Below are positions 25,998-34,130 of a DNA stretch of 64,000 bases, piece by piece; the first letter of the stretch is position 1; the number at the start of each line of letters is the position of its first letter. Location: contig NZ_QGNA01000002.1 of assembly GCF_003173615.1 (NCBI RefSeq), forward strand, positions 682,001 to 746,000, in the 5' to 3' direction. The translations under genes were made by a program, and so were the position numbers. Source of the stretch: Falsiroseomonas bella (lineage in GTDB: Bacteria; Pseudomonadota; Alphaproteobacteria; Acetobacterales; Acetobacteraceae). The notes beneath the pieces are model-generated. The model saw nothing but the letters and a program-made list of their open reading frames with translations, ran no database searches and was not told where the DNA came from.

Positions 25998-27074
25998 TCA
26001 GGGCTCGATGATCACCAGCACCAGCCACATCGCGAACAGGATCAGGTGCACGAAGCCCGACAGCAGGCTGGCCCGCCCGCTGCCATAGGTGATCAGCGCC
26101 ATCATGAAGGACAGCGCCAGCAGCACAGCCCCGCCGGGCGAGACGCCGAGCTCCAGCTGCAGGCCGTTCCACCAGGCAATGGCCGCGACGATCGGGATGG
26201 TGAGCCCGATGCTCGCCACGGCCGAGCCGAGCGCCAGGTTGATCGAGGTCTGCAGCCGGTCCTGCACGGCGGCCGTCAGCGCGGTCGCCGATTCCGGCAT
26301 CAGCACGATCGCCGCCACGATCACGCCGACCAGCGCCTCCGGCGCGCCGATCGCCGTGACGGCCGCCTGGATGTAGGGCGAGAAGGACTTTGCCAGCAGC
26401 ACCACCGCCGTCAGAGCCACCACCAGCATCCCGAGCGACAGCAGCGCCAGCCGCCCCTCCGGCCGCGCGACCACCTTCTCGAGCGGCTTGACCGGCATGA
26501 AGTGGTCCCGGTGCCGGACCGTCTGGACGAAGGTGAAGGCGGCATAGAGCAGCAGGCAGACGACGCTGACGAAACCCAGCTGCGCCGGGCTGTAGAACGC
26601 GCCGGGCGCGCTGATGGTGAAGTTCGGCAGCACCAGCGCCGCGGCCACCATGGGCAGCAGCACGATCAGGTAGGCCTGCGCGCCCTGGGTGCGATACTCG
26701 CCCTCCGTGTGCCGCACCGCCGCCACCAGGATGCAGGCGCCGGCCAGGCCGTGCAGCACCAGCACCACCACCGCGTGGATCGTGTCGCGCATCAACGTCG
26801 GCTGCGGGTTCTCGCCAAGCATGATGGAGACGATCAGCCCGAGCTCGATCACCGTGACCGCCAACGCCAGGATCACCGCGCCGAACGGGTCGCCCACGCG
26901 CACGGCCACGAGCTCCGCATGGTGGACGGCCGCCTTCACCACTGCCAGCAGCGTCACCGCCAGCACGGCGCCGACAAGCGGCGAGACGACGCCATGGAGC
27001 GCGAAATCCACGCCGAGCGCGACCACCGGCACGCCGATGGTCCAGGGCGGAAGTCGGTCGGTCGGGACGGCCAT
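25998..27074 (-). CDS. chaA: ChaA-type calcium/sodium:proton antiporter
   Basis: 358 residues with about eleven membrane helices. The two CaCA repeats are recognisable. The first contains HHAELVAVRVGDPFGAVILA followed by LAVTVIELGLIV. The second contains GAPEALVGVIVAAIVLMPES followed by ATALTAAVQDRLQTSINLAL, with the acidic residues (E in VIEL and PES) that form the cation site. The length and motif order match the ChaA/y4hA group rather than eukaryotic-type exchangers. It exports Ca2+ or Na+ in exchange for protons at the inner membrane. It appears monocistronic, on the same strand as tkt but separated by a repeat-bearing gap. Confidence 0.88.
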   Translation of the reverse strand: MAVPTDRLPPWTIGVPVVALGVDFALHGVVSPLVGAVLAVTLLAVVKAAVHHAELVAVRVGDPFGAVILALAVTVIELGLIVSIMLGENPQPTLMRDTIHAVVVLVLHGLAGACILVAAVRHTEGEYRTQGAQAYLIVLLPMVAAALVLPNFTISAPGAFYSPAQLGFVSVVCLLLYAAFTFVQTVRHRDHFMPVKPLEKVVARPEGRLALLSLGMLVVALTAVVLLAKSFSPYIQAAVTAIGAPEALVGVIVAAIVLMPESATALTAAVQDRLQTSINLALGSAVASIGLTIPIVAAIAWWNGLQLELGVSPGGAVLLALSFMMALITYGSGRASLLSGFVHLILFAMWLVLVIIEP

Positions 27075-27402
27075 TCCGGCAGGGTAGGGCAGGTCTGCCC
27101 GAGCCGGAACCTTCTCCCCGCCGACCGACCCTCAGCGCATCAGGCCGCGGCGATCCATCCAGGCCTGGATCCGCCCGGCCACGTCGTCGCTGCTGGTGTC
27201 CATCATGATCGCTGATCTCGGCGATCCGCCCGCCGACATTCAGGCTGCCGATCTCGCGGATCTGCAGCGGCTGCGCTTCGGCAGTGCCGAGGAGGAAGGC
27301 CCGCCGCGGCTGGCGGCGAGAATGCTTCGCATCTGCGTTTCCGCCGCCGCGTCGCGGGAAGTGCGGTGGCGCGTCCGTTGCGCGCCGGCTAGTCTCCGCG
27401 CC
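27075..27402. other. 328-bp intergenic region with a possible 24-residue ORF
   Basis: This gap separates the divergent antiporter and VIT1-like genes. On the minus strand a tiny frame at 27132-27206 starts ATGATG and encodes MMDTSSDDVAGRIQAWMDRR ending GLMR. It has no clear ribosome site. It may be a gene remnant or chance. The right end holds TAGTCT seven bases before the VIT1-like ATG, which would fit a -10 box for a leaderless transcript. Nothing else is recognisable. Confidence 0.4.
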
Positions 27403-28152
27403 ATGCACGACGTACCGATGCCGGAGGCGACGCGCGACGGCCTGCCGCCCATGCCCCCGGGCCCGCCGCATGAGGAAAAGCACTTCACCCAGAACGCCAC
27501 GGTGCGCGACCTGGTGATCGGCACCGCGGACGGGCTGACCGTGCCTTTCGCGTTGGCCGCCGCCCTGTCCGGCGCCGTCGCCGCGAACCCGCTGATCGTC
27601 ACGGCGGGCCTTGCGGAGATCGCCGCAGGCTGCGTCGCCATGGGCCTCGGCGGCTACCTCGCCGCGCGCACCGACGCGGAGCACTACGCCGCCGAGCGCC
27701 GGCGGGAGGAAGAGGAAAGTCGGATCTACCCCGACCGCGAGAAGTGGGAGGTGGCGGCGATCCTGCACCGCTACGGCGTGCGCGGGGAGGTGCTGCGCCA
27801 GGCGGTGGAGGCCATCGCCTCCGACCGCAAGAAGTGGGTGGACTTCATGATGCGATTCGAACTCGAGCTCACCGAGCCCGACCCGAATCGCGCGGCGAAG
27901 TCGGCGGCCACGATCGGCGGCGCCTATGTGGTCGGCGGCCTCATCCCGCTTGCGCCCTACATGATCTTCAGCACGACGGGGCCTGCGCTGGTCGTCTCCT
28001 CGCTGATGACGGGCGCGGCGCTGCTCGGCTTCGGTTGGCTCAAGGCGCGCGCCACCGGCCTGCCGCCTGTGCGCGGCGCGCTGCAGACGCTGGCGATCGG
28101 CGGCACCGCCGCGCTCGTCGCCTATCTCGTCGCCTCCCTTTTCGGGCACTGA
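27403..28152 (+). CDS. VIT1/CCC1-family iron/manganese transporter
   Basis: 249 residues. The N-terminal signature TVRDLVIGTADGLTVPFALA, with AAALSGA following, is diagnostic of the family. GLAEIAAGCVAMGLGGYLAA continues helix 2. A charged cytoplasmic metal-binding helix region (AERRREEEESRIYPDREKWE; FELELTEPDPNRA) comes next. Then three more helices (SAATIGGAYVVGGLIPLAPY, STTGPALVVSSLMTGAALL, LQTLAIGGTAALVAYLVASL) give five in total. Members move Fe2+/Mn2+ out of the cytoplasm. The ATG at 27403 has no ribosome site but a -10-like TAGTCT at 7-nt distance, suggesting leaderless translation. The neighbouring antiporter makes this a small cation-homeostasis locus. Confidence 0.88.
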   Translation: MHDVPMPEATRDGLPPMPPGPPHEEKHFTQNATVRDLVIGTADGLTVPFALAAALSGAVAANPLIVTAGLAEIAAGCVAMGLGGYLAARTDAEHYAAERRREEEESRIYPDREKWEVAAILHRYGVRGEVLRQAVEAIASDRKKWVDFMMRFELELTEPDPNRAAKSAATIGGAYVVGGLIPLAPYMIFSTTGPALVVSSLMTGAALLGFGWLKARATGLPPVRGALQTLAIGGTAALVAYLVASLFGH

Positions 28153-28282
28153 CGGCGGAAACCTCGGGCGGCCCGCGCCATTCATCGGGACGGCCGCGCG
28201 CCCGGTGCGGGCGGGCGCGGAGGGCCGCGCGTGACCGGGCAGGAGCTCATTCCGCTCGCGCTCGCTGAGGGCGCCGTGCCGC

Positions 28283-29170
28283 TCAATTCGGCGTCGGCGT
28301 CGGCGCCTGGGTCGGCCGGGGCTGCTGCGGCGTCGCCGCCTGTCGCCGCTGTTCCTCCTCCCCGAGCGCCTGGCGCATCTGCGCGAGCCGCGCCTCGATT
28401 TCGGCGACCGCGCTGCGCCGCGCCGCAAGGTCGGCCTCGGCGAGCGACTTGCGGTCGTTCAGCCCGCTCAGTTCCTGCTGCGCCGCGGCGATCGCGGCCT
28501 CTCGGGCCGTCAGCGTTTCCTGCGCACGGCCGGACTGCGCGACCAGCTCCTCGACCCGGGCCTGCGCCCCCTGGACCGCCGCTGCGGCTTGTGCGGACTG
28601 CGCCTGCAGGGCGCGCAGCGCCTCCGCCGTGGAATCGCGCGAGGCCGCGAGGCGCTGTTGCTCCGCCTCGGCCTGGCGCAACGCGTCCTGACGCGTGGCA
28701 AGCTGTTCCTGCGCCTGCTGCAAGGCCTGGTTCAGGGAAGCCAGGCGCTGCTCCGCCTCCGACGCCCGCTGCTGCAACGCGGCATCCTGCGTCGCCAGGT
28801 CCGACAGGCGCCCTTCGGCGCTGGCGAGCGCTTCGCGCGCCTGCGCCGCCTGGGGCTGCAGGGTGCCGAGCTGCCGTTCGGCCTGCGCCACCTGCGGAAG
28901 GAGAACCCGAAGACGCTGCTCGGCCTCCGCCGCCTGCTGTCGCGCAGCTTGCAGGCGCTGCTGGATGGCTGCGAGATCGCCTGCTGCCGCCCGTTCCCGC
29001 GCCAGCGCGCCCTCAAGCTCGGCGATGCGCAGGTCAGCTGCCTCGAGCCGCGCCTGTATCTCCCGCACATCGGCCCCGCGGCTGAGCGCAAGCCCCCAGC
29101 CGACCAGCAGCAGCAGGAACAGGAGGGCCAGGGCGAGCTGTGCCTGGCGTGGCCAGGAAAGCGGGTTCAT
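28283..29170 (-). CDS. Single-pass membrane protein with a long coiled coil
   Basis: 295 residues. A short basic N-terminus and one membrane helix (LALALLFLLLLVGWGLAL) are followed by about 230 residues of Ala/Gln/Glu/Arg-rich coiled coil (REIQARLEAADLRIAELEGA through LSGLNDRKSLAEADLAARRS). A Pro/Thr/Gln tail follows (PQQPRPTQAPTPTPN). The topology predicts a periplasmic or cytoplasmic rod fixed to the inner membrane. Such layouts occur in envelope-spanning adaptors, tethers and uncharacterised proteins, and the family is not recognised. It stands alone between a convergent VIT1-like gene and the amidohydrolase gene. Confidence 0.65.
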   Translation of the reverse strand: MNPLSWPRQAQLALALLFLLLLVGWGLALSRGADVREIQARLEAADLRIAELEGALARERAAAGDLAAIQQRLQAARQQAAEAEQRLRVLLPQVAQAERQLGTLQPQAAQAREALASAEGRLSDLATQDAALQQRASEAEQRLASLNQALQQAQEQLATRQDALRQAEAEQQRLAASRDSTAEALRALQAQSAQAAAAVQGAQARVEELVAQSGRAQETLTAREAAIAAAQQELSGLNDRKSLAEADLAARRSAVAEIEARLAQMRQALGEEEQRRQAATPQQPRPTQAPTPTPN

Positions 29171-29294
29171 GCGGGCATCCCGGGATGTTCCGTTGTGGAA
29201 CAGCCGGGGACGCCGGTCGGTTGCAGCGGGGCGTCTCGGTCGAGTGGGCCGATTCAGGTTTCGAGCCTGACGGCCCTCCGGTCATCGGGCCGCC

Positions 29295-30539
29295 TTACGC
29301 GCTGCGGTTCGCCCGCGCCACCACCGCTTCGAACAGCACCTGGCAGCCGGCCTCGGCTTCCTCCGGCAGGATGCTTTCGGCCTCGTTGTGGCTGAGCCCG
29401 TCCTTGCAGGGGGTGAAGATCATCGCCGTCGGAAGCTTCCGCGCGACATAGACCGCGTCATGCCCGGCGCCCGAGATGATGCGGCGCGAGGCGAAGCCGA
29501 GGCGGTCGGCCGCCTGCTGCACCAACGCGACGCACTCCGCATCGAAGGGCTGCGCAGGGAAGCGGAACAGTTCCGTCAGTTCCAGCCGGCAGCCGGTGCC
29601 TTCCACCAGCGCCATCGCCTCCGGCGGGAAGCTCGCGGCCAGGTGCTCGATCTGCGCGGTGTCGGGGTGGCGGAATTCGACGCTGAAGAGCACCTCGCCC
29701 GGCACGACGTTGCGGCTGTTCGGCACGACCTTCACGTATCCCACCGTGCCGCGCCCGTCATCGCCGCGTTCGCGCATGCGGCGGTCCACCAGCTCGATCA
29801 CCTTCGCCGCCGCCACCAGCGCGTCCTTGCGCGCATAGGGCGGCGTGGTGCCGGCGTGGCTGTCCTGGCCGACGATGCGCGCATCCCACCACACCTGCGC
29901 CTGCGCGCCGGTGACCACGCCGATGGTCTTGCCCTCCTTCTCCAGGATCGGGCCCTGCTCGATATGCAACTCGAAATAGGCGTCGGCCGGGAAGGGCTCG
30001 GCCTTGTGCTCGCCCTTGTAGCCGATGGCGGTCAGCGCCTGCTCCACCGTCACGCCATCGACGTCCTGCAGGCCATAGACCTTGGGCAGCGGATAGACGC
30101 CGGCCCAGGCGCCGCTGCCCATCAGCGAATGGCCGAAGCGGCTGCCTTCCTCGTCGGTCCAGTTGACCAGCTCCAGCGGCGCCTCGGTCGTGATGTTGAG
30201 GTCGTTCAGCGTGCGCATCACCTCGAGCCCGGCGATCACGCCAAGCGCGCCGTCGAATTTCCCGCCCGAGGGCTGGCTGTCGAGGTGGCTGCCGAACAGC
30301 ACCGGCAACCGCTTCGGATCACGGCCCTCGCGACGCGCGAACATGTTGCCGATGGCGTCCACGCGCACCGTCAGGCCGAGCGCCTCGCACCATTGCGTGA
30401 AGCGCTCGCGGCCGGCCTTGTCCACCTCGGTCAGCGTCAGCCGCTTCACGCCGCCCTTCGGCGTGGCGCCGATCTCGGCCATCGCCATCAGGCTGTCCCA
30501 CAGCCGCTTGCCGTCGATGCGCTGGTTGGTGCCGCCCAT
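29295..30539 (-). CDS. M20-family Zn-dependent amidohydrolase (hydantoinase/carbamoylase, allantoate amidohydrolase type)
   Basis: 414 residues, the usual family length. The binuclear metal site shows in GSHLDSQPSGGKFDGALGV (His, Asp), NWTDEEGSRFGHSLMGSGAW (Glu), LHIEQGP (His) and SGAGHDAVYVA (His). RNVVPGEVLFSVEFRHP is the dimerisation-lid region. Members cleave N-carbamoyl amino acids, ureidopropionate or allantoate, releasing ammonia or CO2. The specificity cannot be read here. Its start is 5 bp after an AhpD-like gene's stop, so the two share a transcript. A class II aldolase is divergent from them. Confidence 0.88.
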   Translation of the reverse strand: MGGTNQRIDGKRLWDSLMAMAEIGATPKGGVKRLTLTEVDKAGRERFTQWCEALGLTVRVDAIGNMFARREGRDPKRLPVLFGSHLDSQPSGGKFDGALGVIAGLEVMRTLNDLNITTEAPLELVNWTDEEGSRFGHSLMGSGAWAGVYPLPKVYGLQDVDGVTVEQALTAIGYKGEHKAEPFPADAYFELHIEQGPILEKEGKTIGVVTGAQAQVWWDARIVGQDSHAGTTPPYARKDALVAAAKVIELVDRRMRERGDDGRGTVGYVKVVPNSRNVVPGEVLFSVEFRHPDTAQIEHLAASFPPEAMALVEGTGCRLELTELFRFPAQPFDAECVALVQQAADRLGFASRRIISGAGHDAVYVARKLPTAMIFTPCKDGLSHNEAESILPEEAEAGCQVLFEAVVARANRSA

Positions 30540-30544
30540 GGCGC

Positions 30545-31114
30545 TCAGCCCCGTCCGATCTTCTGGAAGTCCTGGTTTGGCTGCAGGTCCATCGCATTGG
30601 CAAGCCGGTTCGACATGGAGAAGAAGGCCGCGATGGCGCCGATGTCCCACAGCTCGTCCGGCGTGAAGCCGGCATCCAGCACTGCCCGGCGATCGGCGGT
30701 GGAGACCAGGTGCGACGCCTGCGCCACCTTCGTCGCATAGTCCAGCATAGCGCGCTGCCGCGCCGGCAGCCGCGCCTTGCGCCAGTTGGCCGCGACCAGC
30801 TCGCTGATCGCCGGATCCTTTGCCCGCACGCGCAGGATCGCGCCATGCGCCACCACGCAATACTGGCACTGGTTGGCGATGGAGACGGCGACGACGATCA
30901 TCTCGCGCTCCGCCGGCGTCAGGCCTTCGCGCTTGTTCATCAGCGCGTCGTGGTAGGCCATGAAGGCGCGGAACTCCTCGGGCCGCCAGGCCAGCGCCAG
31001 GAAGATGTTCGGCACGAAGCCGGATTTCTCCTGCACTGCCGCGATGCGTGCGCGGATGTCCTCCGGCAGGGTGGCGAGGTCGGGGACGGGAAAGGCGCTG
31101 ATCGCGTCCGACAC
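30545..31114 (-). CDS. Peroxidase-related AhpD/CMD-family protein
   Basis: 189 residues from a GTG with AGGAG 8 nt upstream. The redox helix is ANQCQYCVVAHGAILR, giving Cys83, Cys86 and His90. The C-terminal part reads FTPDELWDIGAIAAFFSMSN followed by RLANAMDL, typical of the peroxidase-related subgroup of carboxymuconolactone-decarboxylase-like proteins. It probably acts as a small alkylhydroperoxide reductase partner. It precedes the M20 amidohydrolase by 5 bp in one operon; why an amidohydrolase should need it is not evident. Confidence 0.85.
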   Translation of the reverse strand: MSDAISAFPVPDLATLPEDIRARIAAVQEKSGFVPNIFLALAWRPEEFRAFMAYHDALMNKREGLTPAEREMIVVAVSIANQCQYCVVAHGAILRVRAKDPAISELVAANWRKARLPARQRAMLDYATKVAQASHLVSTADRRAVLDAGFTPDELWDIGAIAAFFSMSNRLANAMDLQPNQDFQKIGRG

Positions 31115-31178
31115 GTGGCAACACTCCTTGCCGGCGGCGCGCCGGCCTGCGATTCATCGGGGCGAGGAGAACGACACC

Positions 31179-31967
31179 ATGGCCCATGCCCTTGGCACGC
31201 CCGCCGCCCCGGCCCTGCTTCGCAATTCCGAGCTCGATGCGGAAGCCGTGCGCCAGGCCCGCATCGATCTGGCCGCTTGCTTCCGCATGGCAGCCCGGCT
31301 TGGAATGCATGAAGGCATCTGCAACCATTTCTCGCTCGTCGTGCCGGGCCGCGACGACCTGTTCCTGGTGAACCCCTATGGCTGGGCCTTCGCGGAGGTC
31401 ACCGCCTCCCGCCTGCTGGTCTGCGACTTCGCGGGCAACGTGATCGCCGGCGAGGGCGTGCCGGAGGCGACGGCCTTCTTCATCCATGCCCGGGTCCACA
31501 AGAACGTCCCGCGCGCCAAGGCCTGCTTCCACACGCACATGCCGAACGCGACCAGCCTGGCCATGCTGGAAGGCCCGCCGCTGCTCTGGGCGGGCCAGAG
31601 CGCGCTGAAATTCTACGGCCGCACCGTGGTGGACGAGGACTACAACGGTCTCGCGCTGGACACCGAGGAAGGCGACCGCATCGCTGCGAGCATCGGTGAT
31701 GCCGACATCGTCTTCATGAAGAACCACGGCGTGATGGTGGTGGGCCCGAACGCCGCCGAAGCCTGGGACGACCTCTACTACCTGGAACGCGCCGCGGAGG
31801 CGCAGCGCCTGGCGCTCTCCACCGGCCGCACGCTGAAGTCGGTGCCGCCGGCGATGGCGGCCAAGACCTATGCCCAGATGCGCGAAGGCGACCGCGAGAG
31901 CGCGCGCCTGCACCTGGAAAGCGTGAAGCGCATCCTGGCGAAGGAAGAGCCTGATTTCGCGGATTGA
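31179..31967 (+). CDS. Class II aldolase/adducin-family protein
   Basis: 262 residues from the ATG at 31179 with GAGGAG 9 nt upstream. The fold signature starts with RMAARLGMHEGICNHFSLVV. The zinc site uses His residues in CFHTHMPNATSLAM and FMKNHGVMVVG. Asp/Glu residues in DEDYNGLALDTEEG lie where the adducin-like active site usually sits. Class II aldolases cleave sugar phosphates or fuculose-like substrates; this length also occurs in proteins of unknown substrate. It is divergent from the AhpD-like/M20 pair, with which it may be co-regulated. Confidence 0.85.
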   Translation: MAHALGTPAAPALLRNSELDAEAVRQARIDLAACFRMAARLGMHEGICNHFSLVVPGRDDLFLVNPYGWAFAEVTASRLLVCDFAGNVIAGEGVPEATAFFIHARVHKNVPRAKACFHTHMPNATSLAMLEGPPLLWAGQSALKFYGRTVVDEDYNGLALDTEEGDRIAASIGDADIVFMKNHGVMVVGPNAAEAWDDLYYLERAAEAQRLALSTGRTLKSVPPAMAAKTYAQMREGDRESARLHLESVKRILAKEEPDFAD

Positions 31968-31990
31968 GCCATCTTCCTCGCTGATCCTTG

Positions 31991-32036
31991 CCCTCTCCCC
32001 CCTCAGGGGCGAGAGGGTTGGGTGAGGGGGGCGCAG
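31991..32036. repeat. C/G-rich dyad repeat before an EamA gene
   Basis: CCCTCTCCCCCCTCAGGGGC followed by GAGAGGGTTGGGTGAGGGGG forms a hairpin of CCCTCTC(c) with GAGAGGG. It is followed by the G-rich tail seen in the repeats at 35.5 and 42.4 kb. It occupies nearly the whole gap between the aldolase stop and the EamA start, and could either end transcription of the aldolase or be a degenerate member of that repeat family. Confidence 0.5.
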
Positions 32037-32041
32037 CGCTG

Positions 32042-32929
32042 ATGCGACCCGAGCGCAGGCAATCCCCCGACACCACCGGCCTGCTCCTGCTCCTCACCAC
32101 CGTCATCGGCTGGGGGGTGAACTGGCCGGCGATGAAGCTGCTGCTGGAGCAGGTCCCGCCCTTCTCCATCCGCGCCATCACCGCGGTGGCCGGTGTCGCG
32201 CTGCTCGCGCTGATTGCCGTGTGGCGCGGCGAATCGCTGGCCGTCCCACGCGCGCTGGTCCCGCGCCTGGTGCTCGCCTCCCTGCTGAACGTCACTGCCT
32301 GGATGGGACTGGCGACCTTCTCGCTGCTCTGGCTCGCGGCCGGCGAGGCGACGATCGTCTGCTACACCATGCCGGTCTGGGCCTCGATCTTCGCCTGGCT
32401 GGTGCTGGGGGAAGCGATCACCGCACGCCGCATGGTGGCTCTGGCGATCGGGTTCACCGGGCTAGCCGTGCTGGTGCTGGGCAACGGGATCGAGGCGGGG
32501 CTGCAAAAGCTGCCGGGCGCGGCCTTCGCGCTCTCCGCGGCCGTACTGTTCTCGCTCGGCACCGTCATCACCAAGCGCTGGCCTGTGGCATTGCCGCCGG
32601 CGGCGCAGGTGGCCTGGCAGACCGGCATCGGCTGCGCGCCGCTGCTGGCCTGCGCGCTGCTCTTCGAGCGCGTAGACTTCGCCGATCTCTCCGGGCGCTC
32701 CTGGCTGCTGCTGTTCTATGGCGGCATCGGTCCGCTCGGCCTCTGCTACCTCGCCTGGTTCGCGGCGCTGCGGCGCCTTCCGGCCTCCGCCGCCGCGGCG
32801 GGCACGCTGCTGACGCCGGTGGTCGGCGTCGCGACCGCCGCGGTCTTCCTGGGCGAGCCGCTCGGCGCGCGAGAGCTGATCGCGCTGTCGCTGACCATCT
32901 CCGGCGTGGTGCTGGCCATCCGGGGGTGA
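32042..32929 (+). CDS. EamA/DMT-family transporter
   Basis: 295 residues, ten predicted membrane helices in two EamA repeats. The first has TTVIGWGVNWPAMKLLLEQV and GEATIVCYTMPVWASIFAWL. The second has GGIGPLGLCYLAWFAALRRL and GTLLTPVVGVATAAVFLGEP. It is probably an exporter of amino acids or other small metabolites. The ATG follows the G-rich repeat tail directly, and no clear ribosome site is seen other than GGGGGG about 10 bases upstream. It is close to the aldolase but separated by the hairpin repeat. Confidence 0.85.
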   Translation: MRPERRQSPDTTGLLLLLTTVIGWGVNWPAMKLLLEQVPPFSIRAITAVAGVALLALIAVWRGESLAVPRALVPRLVLASLLNVTAWMGLATFSLLWLAAGEATIVCYTMPVWASIFAWLVLGEAITARRMVALAIGFTGLAVLVLGNGIEAGLQKLPGAAFALSAAVLFSLGTVITKRWPVALPPAAQVAWQTGIGCAPLLACALLFERVDFADLSGRSWLLLFYGGIGPLGLCYLAWFAALRRLPASAAAAGTLLTPVVGVATAAVFLGEPLGARELIALSLTISGVVLAIRG

Positions 32930-32948
32930 TCGCCGCATAAGCCGGTGC

Positions 32949-34130
32949 ATGGACAGACCGCTGCTGCGCCTGAACCCCGGCGCCGACCGCCGTGTGAAGG
33001 CGGGCCATCCCTGGGCTTTCTCCAACGAGATCGTCATGACGCAGGCCGCGCGCGCGCTGCCGGCCGGGTGCGTCGTGCGCCTCGAAGGCGATGACGGCGT
33101 GAAGCACGGCGCCTGGCACTTCAACCCGCACAGCCTGATTGCCGCGCGCTTCCTCGATCCCGACCCCGCCGTGCCCTGCGATGCCGGCTGGTTCCGCACG
33201 AGACTCGCCGCCTGCCTGGCGCTGCGCCAGCGTCTGTTCGACGCGCCCTTCTACCGCCTGGTGCATGCCGAGGCCGACGGCCTGCCCGGCCTGGTGGTGG
33301 ACCGCTACGGCGATGCGCTGGCGGTGCAGGCCAACACCGCCGGCATGGACCGCGCGCTGCCCGACATTCTTGCGGCACTGCGCGAGCTGCTCGATCCGCG
33401 CGTCGTCGTCGCCCGCAACGACTCCGCCGTCCGCAAGTTGGAGGGGCTGGAGGAAGGCGTCGCGCTGCTGCACGGCACGGACGGCACCGCGACGGTCGAG
33501 GAAGCGGGCCTCGCCTTTCCCGTGGACCTGCTCGGTGGCCAGAAGACCGGCTGGTTCTTCGACCAGCGCCCGAACCGCCTGATGGTCGCGCGGCTGGCCA
33601 AGGGCTGCACGGTGCTGGACGCCTTCTGCCATCTCGGCGGCTTCGGCCTGGCCGCGGCGCAGGCCGGCGCGGCGGCCGTCACGCTGCTCGACCGCAGCGA
33701 GCATGCGCTCGACCTCGCCATGCAGGCCGCCACCCGGGCCGGCTTCGCCGACCGCGTCACGCCGCTGAAGGCCGAGGCGTTGGAGCATCTGGAACGCATG
33801 GCTGCCAGCGGCCGCCGATTCGATGTGGTGATCGCCGACCCGCCCGCCTTCGCCAAGACGCGGAAGGACATCCCGGCCGCGCTGCGCGGCTACGCCAAGC
33901 TCGCGCGCCTCGCGGCGACGGTCACGTCGCCGGGCGGCATCCTCTTCATCGCCTCCTGCAGCCACCATGTCGGCCCCGCCGACTTCGCGGAAGCGGTCGC
34001 CTGGGGCGTGCATCGTGCGCATCGCCGGGGACGAATCCTCGCCAGCGTCGGCGCCGGGCCGGACCATCCCGTGCATCCGGCGCTGCCCGAGAGCGCCTAT
34101 CTCAAGGGCCAGCTTTTCGCCCTCGACTGA
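32949..34130 (+). CDS. rlmI: Class I SAM-dependent rRNA methyltransferase, RlmI-like
   Basis: 393 residues. The N-terminal PUA domain starts LRLNPGADRRVKAGHPWAFS. A linker with FYRLVHAEADGLPGLVVDRY is characteristic of RlmI. The Rossmann methyltransferase follows: LDAFCHLGGFGLAAAQAGAA (SAM loop), LLDRSEHALDLAMQAA, and DVVIADPPAFAKTRKD, where ADPPAF binds the target base. SCSHHV lies at the usual motif VIII place. By homology it makes 5-methylcytosine in 23S rRNA. CATAAG lies 8 nt before the ATG, perhaps a -10 box for a leaderless message. The next gene overlaps its stop by one base. Confidence 0.88.
   Translation: MDRPLLRLNPGADRRVKAGHPWAFSNEIVMTQAARALPAGCVVRLEGDDGVKHGAWHFNPHSLIAARFLDPDPAVPCDAGWFRTRLAACLALRQRLFDAPFYRLVHAEADGLPGLVVDRYGDALAVQANTAGMDRALPDILAALRELLDPRVVVARNDSAVRKLEGLEEGVALLHGTDGTATVEEAGLAFPVDLLGGQKTGWFFDQRPNRLMVARLAKGCTVLDAFCHLGGFGLAAAQAGAAAVTLLDRSEHALDLAMQAATRAGFADRVTPLKAEALEHLERMAASGRRFDVVIADPPAFAKTRKDIPAALRGYAKLARLAATVTSPGGILFIASCSHHVGPADFAEAVAWGVHRAHRRGRILASVGAGPDHPVHPALPESAYLKGQLFALD

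Noticed and set aside
28191-28230. GC-rich dyad between convergent genes as an intrinsic terminator
   Set aside because: CGCGCCC and GGGCGCG can pair but there is no U-tract, and similar GC dyads occur by chance throughout this DNA.
25810-28428. An 872-codon open frame on the minus strand
   Set aside because: It covers the antiporter in a different frame on the same strand and lies antisense to the VIT1-like gene. No domain or membrane pattern of its own.
29171-29294. A stretch with GGTTTCGAGCCTGACGG that resembles a tRNA T-arm
   Set aside because: No matching acceptor, D or anticodon stems could be folded around it; it is an intergenic gap with short dyads only.
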